A stretch of 64,000 bases of DNA, taken from the NCBI RefSeq assembly GCF_030264295.1, contig NZ_CP127173.1, forward strand, positions 7,501 to 71,500. Direction: 5' to 3'. The number at the start of each line of letters is the position of its first letter. Positions within the stretch are counted from its first letter, which is position 1. Positions 52,018 to 60,806 of this stretch are shown piece after piece. The translations under genes and the position numbers were made by a program. This DNA comes from Amycolatopsis nalaikhensis. Lineage in GTDB: Bacteria; Actinomycetota; Actinomycetes; Mycobacteriales; Pseudonocardiaceae. Under the pieces are notes generated by a model, which had not been told where the DNA came from, did not search any database, and was given only the letters and a program-made list of their open reading frames with translations.

Positions 52018-52662
52018 ATGCGGATCGTCATCGCGGAGGACTCGACCATCCTCCGCCAGGGCCTCGTCGAGCTGCTCACCTTCCGCGGCCACGAGGTCGT
52101 CGCCGCGGTGAAGGACGCCGACGCGCTGCGGGCCGAAGTCGAGGCGCACACCCCCGACGTGTCCATTGTGGACATCCGGATGCCGCCGACGCACACCGAC
52201 GAGGGCCTGCGCGCCGCGATCGCCCTGCGCCGGGACCACCCGGGCCGCGCGATCCTGCTGTTCTCCCAGTACGTCGAGACGAAGTACGCGGCCCAGCTGC
52301 TGGCCGACCGCGCCGGCGGCGTCGGCTACCTGCTGAAGGACCGCGTCGCCGAGGTGTCGGACTTCCTCGACGCGTTGCGCCGGGTCGCCGACGGCGAGAC
52401 CGTGCTCGACCCCGAAGTCGTCAGCCAGCTGTTTTCGGCGACGCGCCAGACCGACGCGCTCGGCGGGCTCACCCCGCGCGAGCGCGAGGTCCTCGGCCTG
52501 ATGGCGGAAGGCCGGTCGAACTCGGCGATCGCGGCGAAGCTGTTCCTCTCCGCCGGTTCGGTCGAGAAGTACGTGACGTCGATCTTCGGCAAGCTCGGCC
52601 TGCCACCGTCCGAAGGGGACAACCGCCGGGTGCTGGCCGTGTTGCGCTACTTGGATTCCTGA
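52018..52662 (+). CDS. NarL/FixJ-family response regulator
   Basis: A 214-aa regulator. The receiver domain has an acidic pocket (Glu7, Asp8), phospho-acceptor Asp52 (SIVDIRMP) and the switch lysine in YLLKDRVAEV. A LuxR-type HTH (GGLTPREREVLGLMAEGRSN) spans about 150-205. It is the cognate partner of the preceding kinase by position. Its 3' end overlaps the convergent tetR gene by 16 nt. The target is unknown. Confidence 0.93.
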   Translation: MRIVIAEDSTILRQGLVELLTFRGHEVVAAVKDADALRAEVEAHTPDVSIVDIRMPPTHTDEGLRAAIALRRDHPGRAILLFSQYVETKYAAQLLADRAGGVGYLLKDRVAEVSDFLDALRRVADGETVLDPEVVSQLFSATRQTDALGGLTPREREVLGLMAEGRSNSAIAAKLFLSAGSVEKYVTSIFGKLGLPPSEGDNRRVLAVLRYLDS

Positions 52663-53306
52663 GCCAGCGAGCCGTCGACGAGCGCGCGCAGCCCGCGGGC
52701 GAACGTGTCGCGCGCGGTCAGCTCCGGCCAGCGGCCGCCGAGCACGGCCAGGCTGGGGAACCGCTCCGGGTCGAGGTCCGCGAAGACGGAATCCCGGTAG
52801 CGGGGCCGGTTTTCGCCCGCGCGCCGCCCGGCGCGGGCGCGGATGAGGACCTCGCCCGCGGTGTAGTACCAGATGCCGCGGTAGAGGTCGACGGCGTGCT
52901 CGGGCGAGAGCCCGCAGTCGAGCGCGCCGCCGACGATGGCCTCGACCATCCACAGCGCCGACTCGCCGAGCAGGTCGTCGGCCGTCAGGACCTCGACCAC
53001 CTGCGGCCACTCGGCCAGCGAGTCGTGCATGACCGTGGCCGCGGCGACGACGCGCTCGCGCGGGTCGGCGGGCAGCTCCGGCCGAGGCAACCGGCCCGCG
53101 TGGTGCTCGAGCAGCTGGATCAGCAGGTCGTCCTTGTCGCGCACGTGGTGGTACAGCGTCGTCGCGCCGACACCCAGTTCGGCGGCCAGCCGCCGGACCG
53201 TCAGCTTCTCCCAGCCCTCCCGGTCGAGGATCGCCCGCGCGGCTTCGAGGATCTGCTCGCGGGACGTCGTCGGGGGCCGTCCGATGCGGCCGGAGGAGCG
53301 GGGCAC
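52647..53306 (-). CDS. TetR-family regulator
   Basis: A 219-aa repressor with HTH RRLAAELGVGATTLYHHVRD and a TetR_C-like domain with YRGIWYYTAGEVLIR. GTG start at 53306. Divergent from a cupin gene 53 nt away; a perfect palindrome GAACATGTTC covers the cupin start codon. It probably controls the cupin/YjbQ genes and itself. Confidence 0.87.
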   Translation of the reverse strand: MPRSSGRIGRPPTTSREQILEAARAILDREGWEKLTVRRLAAELGVGATTLYHHVRDKDDLLIQLLEHHAGRLPRPELPADPRERVVAAATVMHDSLAEWPQVVEVLTADDLLGESALWMVEAIVGGALDCGLSPEHAVDLYRGIWYYTAGEVLIRARAGRRAGENRPRYRDSVFADLDPERFPSLAVLGGRWPELTARDTFARGLRALVDGSLAQESK

Positions 53307-53355
53307 GTCCCCATCATGCCCGGTCGACAGCGCGGCCCGGCCGATGCTACTTTCG

Positions 53356-53365
53356 GAACATGTTC
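53356..53365. promoter_or_regulatory. Palindrome overlapping the cupin start codon
   Basis: GAACATGTTC is a perfect 10-bp palindrome in the 53-nt gap between tetR and the cupin gene; the ATG is inside it. Flanking bases (TTCG...GAA) extend the symmetry partly. A possible TetR operator. Confidence 0.35.
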
Positions 53366-53776
53366 GAAAACTACGACCTGTTCAGCACCCTGATCCAGCT
53401 GCGCCCCGACGGCGTGGCCGAAGCCGCCGACCGCCGCGAGGCCCTGCGCGGCACCGACGGCAGCCTGTGGAGCGTGGGCGCGTTCCACGCCGAAGACGAC
53501 CGGGCCGTCCACTCGGACGTCTGGGAACGCCACACCCGCGGGCACGAGGTCCTCGTCGCGCTGTCCGGCACCTTCCGCGTCCACCTGCGCGACGAAGGCC
53601 TGGTGGCCACCCTGACCGCCGGGCGGTCGTTCATCGTCCCGCCCGGCCGCTGGCACCGGCTGGCCGTCGAGGAGCCCGGCGACCTGCTGTCGATCACGCC
53701 CCGCGCGGGCACCGAGCACGAGAAAGCCGACGTCGCCGCGACACGTGAGCCCGCGAAGGAAACCGCCGCTCCCTAG
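53360..53776 (+). CDS. Cupin-domain protein
   Basis: A 138-aa single-domain cupin. HTRGHEVLVALSGTFRVHL and PGRWHRLAV supply the two conserved motifs with metal-ligand histidines. No signal peptide. The C-terminal 25 residues are charged and non-conserved. It is next to, and 10 nt before, a YjbQ gene on the same strand. Function unknown; small cupins of this type often act as dioxygenases or isomerases. Confidence 0.8.
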   Translation: MFENYDLFSTLIQLRPDGVAEAADRREALRGTDGSLWSVGAFHAEDDRAVHSDVWERHTRGHEVLVALSGTFRVHLRDEGLVATLTAGRSFIVPPGRWHRLAVEEPGDLLSITPRAGTEHEKADVAATREPAKETAAP

Positions 53777-53786
53777 GCTGGAGCTC

Positions 53787-54197
53787 ATGTACTCCACCGA
53801 GATCGAGGTCCGCACCGGCTCCGAGGCCGTCGTCCACGACCTCACCCACGACGCCGAAGCCTTCCTGCGCGACGCCGACGCCGCCGACGGCCTGCTGCAC
53901 GTCTGGGTCCCGCACGCCACCGCCGGGCTGGCGATCCTCGAGACCGGCGCGGGCAGTGACGAAGACCTGCTCACCGCACTCGACGAGCTCCTCCCCCGCG
54001 ACGGCCGCTGGCGGCACCGGCACGGGAGCCCCGGTCACGGGCGTGACCACGTGCTCCCCGCGCTGGTGCCGCCCTACGCCACCATCCCGGTGCTCGGCGG
54101 CGTGCTCGCGCTGGGCACCTGGCAGTCGATCTGCCTAGTGGACACCAACCTCGACAACCCAGTCCGCACGGTGCGGTTCAGCCTGCTGGCGGGCTGA
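53787..54197 (+). CDS. yjbQ: YjbQ/UPF0047-family protein
   Basis: A 136-aa protein of the secondary thiamine-phosphate synthase-like family. VWVPHATAGLAILETG carries the conserved HxTA motif, WRHRHGSPGHGRDHVLPAL the HGxxNxxxH-like segment and ALGTWQSICLVDTN the C-terminal signature. GGAG lies just before the ATG. Biological role is unsettled in the family; weak thiamine-phosphate synthase activity has been described for E. coli YjbQ. Its last 63 nt overlap the convergent ABC-2-like gene. Confidence 0.88.
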   Translation: MYSTEIEVRTGSEAVVHDLTHDAEAFLRDADAADGLLHVWVPHATAGLAILETGAGSDEDLLTALDELLPRDGRWRHRHGSPGHGRDHVLPALVPPYATIPVLGGVLALGTWQSICLVDTNLDNPVRTVRFSLLAG

Positions 54198-55133
54198 CGG
54201 CCACAGCGTCACCACCAGGCCCGCCGCCAGCAGGGCCCCGAGCACCCAGACGCCGGTCGTGACGTCGGGGGCGCCGGGCACGCCCTGCAGGAGACTGCGC
54301 AGGCCTTCGGTGGAGAACCGGAACGGCGTCCACGACCACAGCAGCGCGCGGTAGGCCGGGTTCAGCAGCTCCGGCACCTGCCCGGCGACCGCGGGCGCGA
54401 CCAGGTACAGGGGCCCGAGCACGGCCATCGCGCGCAGGCCAAGCAGCCGCAGCAACCCCGCTTGCAGTGCCGCGAACGCCGTCGCGGCCAGGAAGACGAA
54501 CCCGAGGACGTCGGCGTCCAGCGGCAGCTCGGAGTCCCACAGCGCGAAGAACCCGGCTACGGCCGCCGTCACCAGCACGCCGACGCCGACGACCTGCAGG
54601 AACCGCGCGCCCGCGCCGACCGTGCGGCCGGTGCGCGCCGCCAGCTGCGTCAACGCCAAGCCCGCGACCAGCGCGCCGATCCAGGCCAGCGCCGACGCGG
54701 CCAGCGGCGCGGTCCGCCCGGCCAGGCTCACCGGGTGCAGCACCTCCTGCTTCGGCGCTCCGGCCAGCGCGGACGCGGCGCCGGTCAGCGCCTGCTGGGC
54801 GACCTGCGTCCCGGCGGGGTTGACTGCGCCGGACGTCACGACCGTCGCGGACGGCCCCGGTCCGAGCTCCAATACGCCGTAGACCTGCTTGTCCTCCAGC
54901 AGCCGCCGCGCGCCGGCCGGGTCGGTGACGGTCCATTCGAGCTGGCCGCCGCCGTGCCCTGCGATGCGCTGCGCGACCTCGGCCGGGGCCGCGACGGCGA
55001 CCGGGACGTGGTCCGGCGCGACGGTCGCCTGCGCCCCGAAGGTCAGGAACCCGAGCACCACCGCCACCAGCGCACCGGCCACGGCGGCGACCAGGGCGAG
55101 CGCCCCGGCGGGGCGCCGGACAGGACTGGTCAT
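54135..55133 (-). CDS. ABC-2/YhgE-like membrane protein without an adjacent ATPase
   Basis: A 332-aa membrane protein with an N-terminal helix (LALVAAVAGALVAVVLGF), an extracytoplasmic loop of about 120 residues and about six C-terminal helices, the YhgE/Pip/DUF3533 topology. No ATP-binding gene is adjacent, so transport partnering is unknown. The ATG at 55133 has GGAGG 5 nt upstream. The C-terminal 26 residues lie antisense to yjbQ. Confidence 0.72.
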   Translation of the reverse strand: MTSPVRRPAGALALVAAVAGALVAVVLGFLTFGAQATVAPDHVPVAVAAPAEVAQRIAGHGGGQLEWTVTDPAGARRLLEDKQVYGVLELGPGPSATVVTSGAVNPAGTQVAQQALTGAASALAGAPKQEVLHPVSLAGRTAPLAASALAWIGALVAGLALTQLAARTGRTVGAGARFLQVVGVGVLVTAAVAGFFALWDSELPLDADVLGFVFLAATAFAALQAGLLRLLGLRAMAVLGPLYLVAPAVAGQVPELLNPAYRALLWSWTPFRFSTEGLRSLLQGVPGAPDVTTGVWVLGALLAAGLVVTLWPSARQQAEPHRADWVVEVGVH

Positions 55134-55237
55134 GACAGCCTCCATTTATTCGTCACCTGTTGAATTGATGCCCAAGGTACGACCGCGCCGCCCAGAAGTC
55201 AACGCGTGTTGAATAGTGGCGTCGGTAACCTCGACCC

Positions 55238-55933
55238 GTGACGAAGACGCGGCTGCTGCTCTGGGACATCGACCACACGCTGGTGGACTTCGCCGAACTG
55301 GGCTCGGCCTGGTACGCGGCCGCGTTCACCGCCGCGACCGGCGCGACCCTGCGCGTCCACCCGGTCTTCGGCGGCCGCACCGAGCTGGCGACGACGACCG
55401 AGCTGCTCACCGCGAACGGCGTCGAAGCTGCCCAGGAGACGATCGAGGCGCTCTTCGCGGCCCTGGTGGCGGAGTCGGAACGCGCGGCGCACCGCTTCGC
55501 GGCCGAAGCGCGCGTGCTGCCGGGCGCGGCCGAGGCGTTGACGGCGTTCGCCGGGCACGACGGCGTCGTCCAGTCGCTCGTCACCGGCAACCTGCCGGAG
55601 ATCTCGCGGCACAAGCTCGCCGCGTTCGACCTGCTCGACCACCTCGACCTGGAGATCGGCGGGTACGGCACGCTTTCGGTGCACCGCCCGGACCTGGTGC
55701 CGCACGCGGTGGCGCTGGCCGCGGCCAAGCACGGCACGGAGTTCGACCCCGGCGCGGTCGTCGTCATCGGCGACACCCCGAACGACGTCCAGGCGGCCCT
55801 GCACCACGGCGCGGTCTCCGTCGCGGTGGCCACCGGCCGCTTCTCCGCCGAGGAGCTGCGGGCGGCGGGCGCGCACACGGTCCTGCCCGATCTCGCCGAC
55901 TTCGACGCCGTCCGGAGCGCGATCCTCGGGTAG
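55238..55933 (+). CDS. HAD-superfamily hydrolase (phosphoglycolate-phosphatase-like)
   Basis: A 231-aa cytosolic phosphatase. Motif I is LLLWDIDHTLVD (nucleophile Asp10), motif II LVTGN and motif IV VIGDTPNDVQAA. A helical cap of class C1 is inserted after motif I. GTG start at 55238, preceded by a low-GC promoter-like patch. The physiological phosphate ester is unknown. Confidence 0.9.
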   Translation: MTKTRLLLWDIDHTLVDFAELGSAWYAAAFTAATGATLRVHPVFGGRTELATTTELLTANGVEAAQETIEALFAALVAESERAAHRFAAEARVLPGAAEALTAFAGHDGVVQSLVTGNLPEISRHKLAAFDLLDHLDLEIGGYGTLSVHRPDLVPHAVALAAAKHGTEFDPGAVVVIGDTPNDVQAALHHGAVSVAVATGRFSAEELRAAGAHTVLPDLADFDAVRSAILG

Positions 55934-56044
55934 GCCTGGTCCTCCGGTGGGGGTTTCCCCTCAGCCGAAAGGACGACTCCCCTAAGGGAAATCTCGTCCC
56001 GCCGCCCGATGTCCGCGCGGCCGCGACTCGCGAGACTTCCAGGC

Positions 56045-58168
56045 ATGACCGAAGCAGGGGCGGCGGCCTTGCCCGCCGGAGGGGGACGCATCCGCGGGAT
56101 GATCGCGGTGCTCAGGCGCAGACTGCCGTTCACCAGCGGTGTCACGCTCGCGATGCTGGTGCTGGCCGTCGCGACCGGCGCGTTGTGGAACGCCGCCGAA
56201 GACCGCGCGGCCTACCCGTTCATCGCCTACGGCCTGCCCTCGCTGGAGGAGGGCCGGTGGTGGACGATGCTCACCGGGCCGTTCTTCGCCGTCATCCCCT
56301 GGTACTACTTGCCGATGGTCGGCAGCTTCGCGCTCTTCGCGGGCTTCGCCGAGTGGCAGCTGGGGACGCGGCGCGCGATGGCCGTGACGATCGGCGGCCA
56401 GTTCGCCGCGGTGCTCGTCTCGACTCAGTTCCTCGCACTGTGCCGCAACTCCGGCTGGCTGTGGGCCGAGCGCGTCGCGGGCAGCCTCGACGTCGGGTTC
56501 TCCGGCGGCGCGCTCGCCGCGGTCGCCGTCGCCAGCGCGACGCTGCGGCCGCCGTGGAAGCTGCGGCTGCGGGCCGGGCTCTGCGTGTACGCCGGCGTCG
56601 CGATCGTCTACGTCGGCACGCTGGCCGACCTCGTGCACTTCTTCGCGCTGCTGCTGGCGATCCCGCTCGGGAACAAGCTGGTCGGCACGCGGCGGGCGGC
56701 GTCGGCCGGGCCGAACCCGCGTGAGTGGCGGCTGCTGGTCGTCGCGGGCCTGCTGCTGCTCACCATCGCCGAGTTCGTGATGGTCCTGGTGCCCGGCGAC
56801 GGCCCGTTCGGCTCGACCGAAGGCGTGACGCTGTCGGCGCCCGAGCTGGCGGTGCTGGCGATCGTCGTGGTGCCGATGATCAACGGGCTGCGCAAGGGCA
56901 GCCGCGTCGCCTGGCGCTGGGCGGTCGCGCTGTCGGCTTTCGTGACGCTGCAAGGGCTCGTCGTCGTCACGTTCGCCGGGCTGGCCGACCTCTTCGGGGC
57001 GGACTACGACACCGACGGACTGGCGCTGTTCTTCGTGGACAATCTCTTGTGGACGGTCGAGCTGGTCGTGCTCATCGCCGCGCAGCACGCGTTCCGCGTG
57101 CCCTCGCGACGCCGGTTGCGCCGCCACGCACAGGGTCCGGGCCCGGCACTGGCCCGCACCCTGCTCGGGCGCCACGGCGGCAGCACGCTGTCGTGGATGA
57201 CGACCTGGCCCCGCAACACCTACTTCGTCCGCGCGGACGGCCGCTCCTACCTCGCCTACCGGCGGCACGCGGGTGTCGCGGTCGCGCTCGGCGACCCGAT
57301 CGCCCCGGACGGCACCGCGGCCGCCACGGTCACCGAGTTCACCGCGATGTGCGAGAACTCCGGCCTGGTGCCGTGCGTGTTCTCGGCGACGGAAGCGACT
57401 GTCGCGGCGACGCGCGAGCTGGGCTGGCAGCACGTCCAGGTGGCCGAGGACAACGTGCTCGACCTCGACGGCCTCGAGTTCCGCGGCAAGGCGTGGCAGG
57501 ACGTCCGGTCGGCGCTGAACAAGGCCGCCAAGCAGGACATCGACTTCCGGCTGGTCCGCTTGGCCGACCAGCCGGAACCCATCCTCGCCCAGGTCCGGGC
57601 GCTGTCGGAGGAGTGGATGGCCGACAAGGCCATGCCGGAGATGGGCTTCACCCTCGGCGGCCTCGACGAGGCGATGGACCCGGCCACCCGCGTCGGGCTG
57701 GCGGTGGACGCCGAGGGCACGGTCCACGGCGTGACGTCGTGGCTGCCGGTGTACACGGGCGCGGGCAAGGTCGGCGGCTGGACGCTGGACGTCATGCGCC
57801 GCAGCGCGCACGGTTTCCGCCCGGTGATGGAGTTCCTGATCGCGTCGGCGTGCCTGGCGTTCCGAGACGAGGGCGCGCGGTTCGTGTCCCTGTCGGGTGC
57901 TCCGCTGGCCCGCAGCGGTGGCGACGCGCCCGGCCGCGTCGTCGACCGGGCGCTGGAATCACTGGGCCGCGTGATGGAGCCGTACTACGGATTCCGTTCG
58001 CTGCACGCGTTCAAGGCGAAGTTCCAGCCCCGGCACGTCCCGCTGTACCTGGCTTTCCGCGACGAAGCGGACCTGCCGCGGATCGGGCTGGCGCTGGGCC
58101 GGGCGTACCTGCCGGACGTGCGGCTGCGCGAGCTGGCGAAGCTGGTCAGTAGCTCTCGGGGACGCTGA
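56045..58168 (+). CDS. Rhomboid-like membrane protein with C-terminal DUF2156 (MprF/LysX-type aminoacyl-lipid synthase)
   Basis: A 707-aa protein. Twelve or so helices occupy about 25-370. They are followed by a DUF2156 GNAT-like domain (about 390-700) with GRSYLAYRRHAGVAVALGDP and SLHAFKAKFQPRHVPLYLAF, the signature of phosphatidylglycerol lysyl/alanyl transferases. It likely adds an amino acid to membrane lipid and flips it, altering surface charge. The ATG at 56045 is the first start in this frame without clear RBS. No tRNA-synthetase domain is fused, unlike LysX. The first membrane part resembles rhomboid-type proteins. Confidence 0.82.
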   Translation: MTEAGAAALPAGGGRIRGMIAVLRRRLPFTSGVTLAMLVLAVATGALWNAAEDRAAYPFIAYGLPSLEEGRWWTMLTGPFFAVIPWYYLPMVGSFALFAGFAEWQLGTRRAMAVTIGGQFAAVLVSTQFLALCRNSGWLWAERVAGSLDVGFSGGALAAVAVASATLRPPWKLRLRAGLCVYAGVAIVYVGTLADLVHFFALLLAIPLGNKLVGTRRAASAGPNPREWRLLVVAGLLLLTIAEFVMVLVPGDGPFGSTEGVTLSAPELAVLAIVVVPMINGLRKGSRVAWRWAVALSAFVTLQGLVVVTFAGLADLFGADYDTDGLALFFVDNLLWTVELVVLIAAQHAFRVPSRRRLRRHAQGPGPALARTLLGRHGGSTLSWMTTWPRNTYFVRADGRSYLAYRRHAGVAVALGDPIAPDGTAAATVTEFTAMCENSGLVPCVFSATEATVAATRELGWQHVQVAEDNVLDLDGLEFRGKAWQDVRSALNKAAKQDIDFRLVRLADQPEPILAQVRALSEEWMADKAMPEMGFTLGGLDEAMDPATRVGLAVDAEGTVHGVTSWLPVYTGAGKVGGWTLDVMRRSAHGFRPVMEFLIASACLAFRDEGARFVSLSGAPLARSGGDAPGRVVDRALESLGRVMEPYYGFRSLHAFKAKFQPRHVPLYLAFRDEADLPRIGLALGRAYLPDVRLRELAKLVSSSRGR

Positions 58169-58847
58169 TCCGCTGCGGGAACCGGATCTTCCGGCGGGTG
58201 ACGACGTTCTGGTCCTTCTCGATCAGCCTGCCGTCGGTCAGCCGGAGCCAGTGGCCGTCGCGCGAGTCGCTGAAGGCGAGCATGACGCCCGGGGTCATGT
58301 CCGGGCGTTGCCAGCCTTCGCGGATCGGCATCCGCCACTTCCCGGGCGGCAGGATGGCGAAGAGGTACTCGTCGTCTTCGATGGTGGGCCCGCGGTGCAG
58401 GGTGGACCCGGTCATCGGCAGGTGCCGCACGAGGTCGAACGAGACGACGACGTGGTTGACGGCCTCGGCGTTCGCGTTGGAGACGATCATGTAGCCCGCG
58501 ATCGGCCGTCCGTCGGTGGCGCCGGGCTCGGCGCGTTCGATCCAGGCGGTGACCTTCGCGGCCTGCTCCTGCCGTTCCCGCAGGTCCCGCTTCCGCCGGT
58601 CGGCCTGCGCGACCCGGCCGTCCCGGATGGCGATCCACAACGCGACGACGACGGCCCCGATCGTCCCGACGCCCCCGGCCCACTGCCCGGTGGCACCCCA
58701 CCAGTCCGGCTCCCGCGGCTGGACGAGCCACAGCCACGCTTTCCCGAGCAAGGGACCGAAGAGAAGCAGCACCCCCGCGACGGCCAGCACCCCGAACGCC
58801 CCGGCGCGGATCCGCCCGAGTGTTCTGTCCGCGTCATCACCACTCAT
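58146..58847 (-). CDS. Two-helix membrane protein of unknown function
   Basis: A 233-aa protein. Two hydrophobic helices (AFGVLAVAGVLLLFGPLLG; GGVGTIGAVVVALWIAI) are followed by a charged coiled-coil-like stretch (RRKRDLRERQEQAAKVTAWI) and a beta-rich domain of about 120 residues facing the cytoplasm. ATG at 58847. The 3' end overlaps the MprF-like gene by 23 nt (convergent). I do not recognise a family. Confidence 0.75.
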   Translation of the reverse strand: MSGDDADRTLGRIRAGAFGVLAVAGVLLLFGPLLGKAWLWLVQPREPDWWGATGQWAGGVGTIGAVVVALWIAIRDGRVAQADRRKRDLRERQEQAAKVTAWIERAEPGATDGRPIAGYMIVSNANAEAVNHVVVSFDLVRHLPMTGSTLHRGPTIEDDEYLFAILPPGKWRMPIREGWQRPDMTPGVMLAFSDSRDGHWLRLTDGRLIEKDQNVVTRRKIRFPQRISVPESY

Positions 58848-58915
58848 GCGGGCAGCCTGCCGAATTCCGGGGCTCAGCGCGAGTACCCTGAGCCACCGGA
58901 CCGGAGGAGGCGCGC

Positions 58916-60806
58916 GTGCCCGAGGGAACGGTCGGCAAGCTGTATTTCGGCCGCGACGACGCGGAACACGACTTCGCCGACGGTTTGCTGCGCGAGGGAT
59001 TCCTGGTCACCAAGGCGTTCGAAGAGGTGTCGGCCGGGCACAAGAACCTCGTCATCGGCCGCAAGGGCACGGGCAAGAGCGCCATCTGCATGCGGTTGAC
59101 GGCCGACGGTGGCACCTGCCTGATCACCCCGGACGACGCCGCGGGCGAAGAGCTTCGCCGCTTCGAGCTTCCAAGGGCTCACCGGCGCGACGGCGAAGTC
59201 GCTGATCTGGCGGTACGTTTTCGCCGTGCAGGCGGCCCGCCACCTCGTCGGCCACGCGAAAGCGGTGCACCACCGCCGGTTCTCGAAGCCGATCCGGGCG
59301 TTGCGCCGGTTCCTGGCCGAGAACGGCGAACTCGCCGAAACCAGTTTCTACGACCGGGTCCGGCACGGCGGCCGAGGACTGCAGACGACGCTGTCGCTCG
59401 AGGCGTTCGGCGTCAAGGCCGGCCTGGACCGCAAGGGCGGCGGTTCGGAAGGGGCCCGTGCCGCCAAGCAGCTCGACGTGCTCGAGGCCTGGGTCGCCCG
59501 CGGCTTCCAGGCGCTCGGCTGCACGGGGCACGACCCGCTGCTGGTGCTCGTCGACCAGCTGGAACAGGTCTGGTCGAGTGACCGCGAAAGCGACAACACC
59601 GTGATCGGGCTGCTGCTGGCCGCCAAACGCGCGGTCCAGACGTATGGCGGCGCCGTGCGGTGTGTGCTGTTCGTGCGTTCGGACATCTACGACGCGCTGC
59701 AGTTCGACGACGCGGACAAGTTCCACAGCGACGAACTCCGCCTCGAATGGACGCCGGAGAAGCTCGGCGAAGTCGCGCTGCTGCGGGCCCGCGCTTCCCT
59801 GGGCGAGCCGGTGTCGTCCGGGGAACTCTGGGGCGGGATCTTCCCCGCCCGGGTGCACGGCCAGCCGGCCGACGAGTACCTGTTCTCGCGCACGCTCCCC
59901 CGCCCGCGCGACGCCATCCAGTTCCTCAACCTCTGCCGCGACGCGGCCCACAGCCGCGGCGCGAAGCGGATCGCCGAGACCGACGTGGTCGGCGCGACGC
60001 TGCAGTTCTCCCAGTGGAAGCTGCTCGACCTCGCGAAGGAGTACCTGGTCACGGTCCCGTTCCTCGACCGGCTGTTCGTGCTCTTCCAGAACACCGGGTA
60101 CGTGGTCATCCGCGGTGCCGTGGCGACGCGGCTCGCGCCGTTCACCCGAGCCCTGCACAGCCAGTTCCCGAGCTACAAGAACGCGCTGACCGCCGACGGA
60201 GTCGTGGAGGTGCTCTACCGCGTCGGGTTTCTCGGCGTGCTCCGGGAGACCGGCGTTTCGTACGCCGGTTCCGGGCAGCTGCCCCTGCAACCGCAGGAGA
60301 ACGAGTTCCACATCCACCCCTGCTTCCGGCCCGCTCTCAACGCCGAGAACCCGACCGGTCTCACGCCGTTCGACGCGGCACCCCAGCTGCGTCGCTACTC
60401 CTACTCCTCGGACAACACCGGGGTGGTCGCCCAGATCGCCGGTGGTGAAGTGCGGTTCGGCCAGTCGCGGGACTTCGAGCTGCTGGATCTGCTCATCACG
60501 ACCTGTCAACGGCTCCTGCGCACCCTCGCCCGCGCCCAGCTGCCGGGCGGAGCGCACAACCAGCTTTCCGAACAGCTGTCCGCCTTGGTCGCGCGGACGG
60601 TCGAGCTCCGCGCCGACCCCTGGCCGGGAGACCTGATCGAGTACGTCTCGAGGGCCGCGACGTACCTCGACGAACTGGCCCACCGGCTCGCCGAGTCCGG
60701 GCTCGGCACCGCGCGCGACGAAGGGATCGTCCGCGCGCTCGTCAGCTCGTCCGAGCTGCTGCACAACGAGATCGGCGGGCATTTCACCGGGTACGACGAC
60801 TACTAG
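58916..60806 (+). CDS. P-loop ATPase, stand-alone (single-base frameshift in this sequence)
   Basis: 629 aa if repaired. The N-terminus has LYFGRDDAEHDF and Walker A GRKGTGKS (48-55). Later LVLVDQLEQVW is a Walker B-like segment, and CVLFVRSDIYDALQF sensor-like, the style of Sll1717/FunZ-type P-loop ATPases related to STAND/KAP proteins. The frame breaks at about 59169-59170: GAGCTTCCAAGGG reads correctly as GAG-CTC-CAA-GGG if one base is removed, after which LTGATAKSLIWRYVFAVQAA joins both parts. GGAGGAGG precedes the GTG. Stops share CTAG with the convergent gene. Function unknown. Confidence 0.78.
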
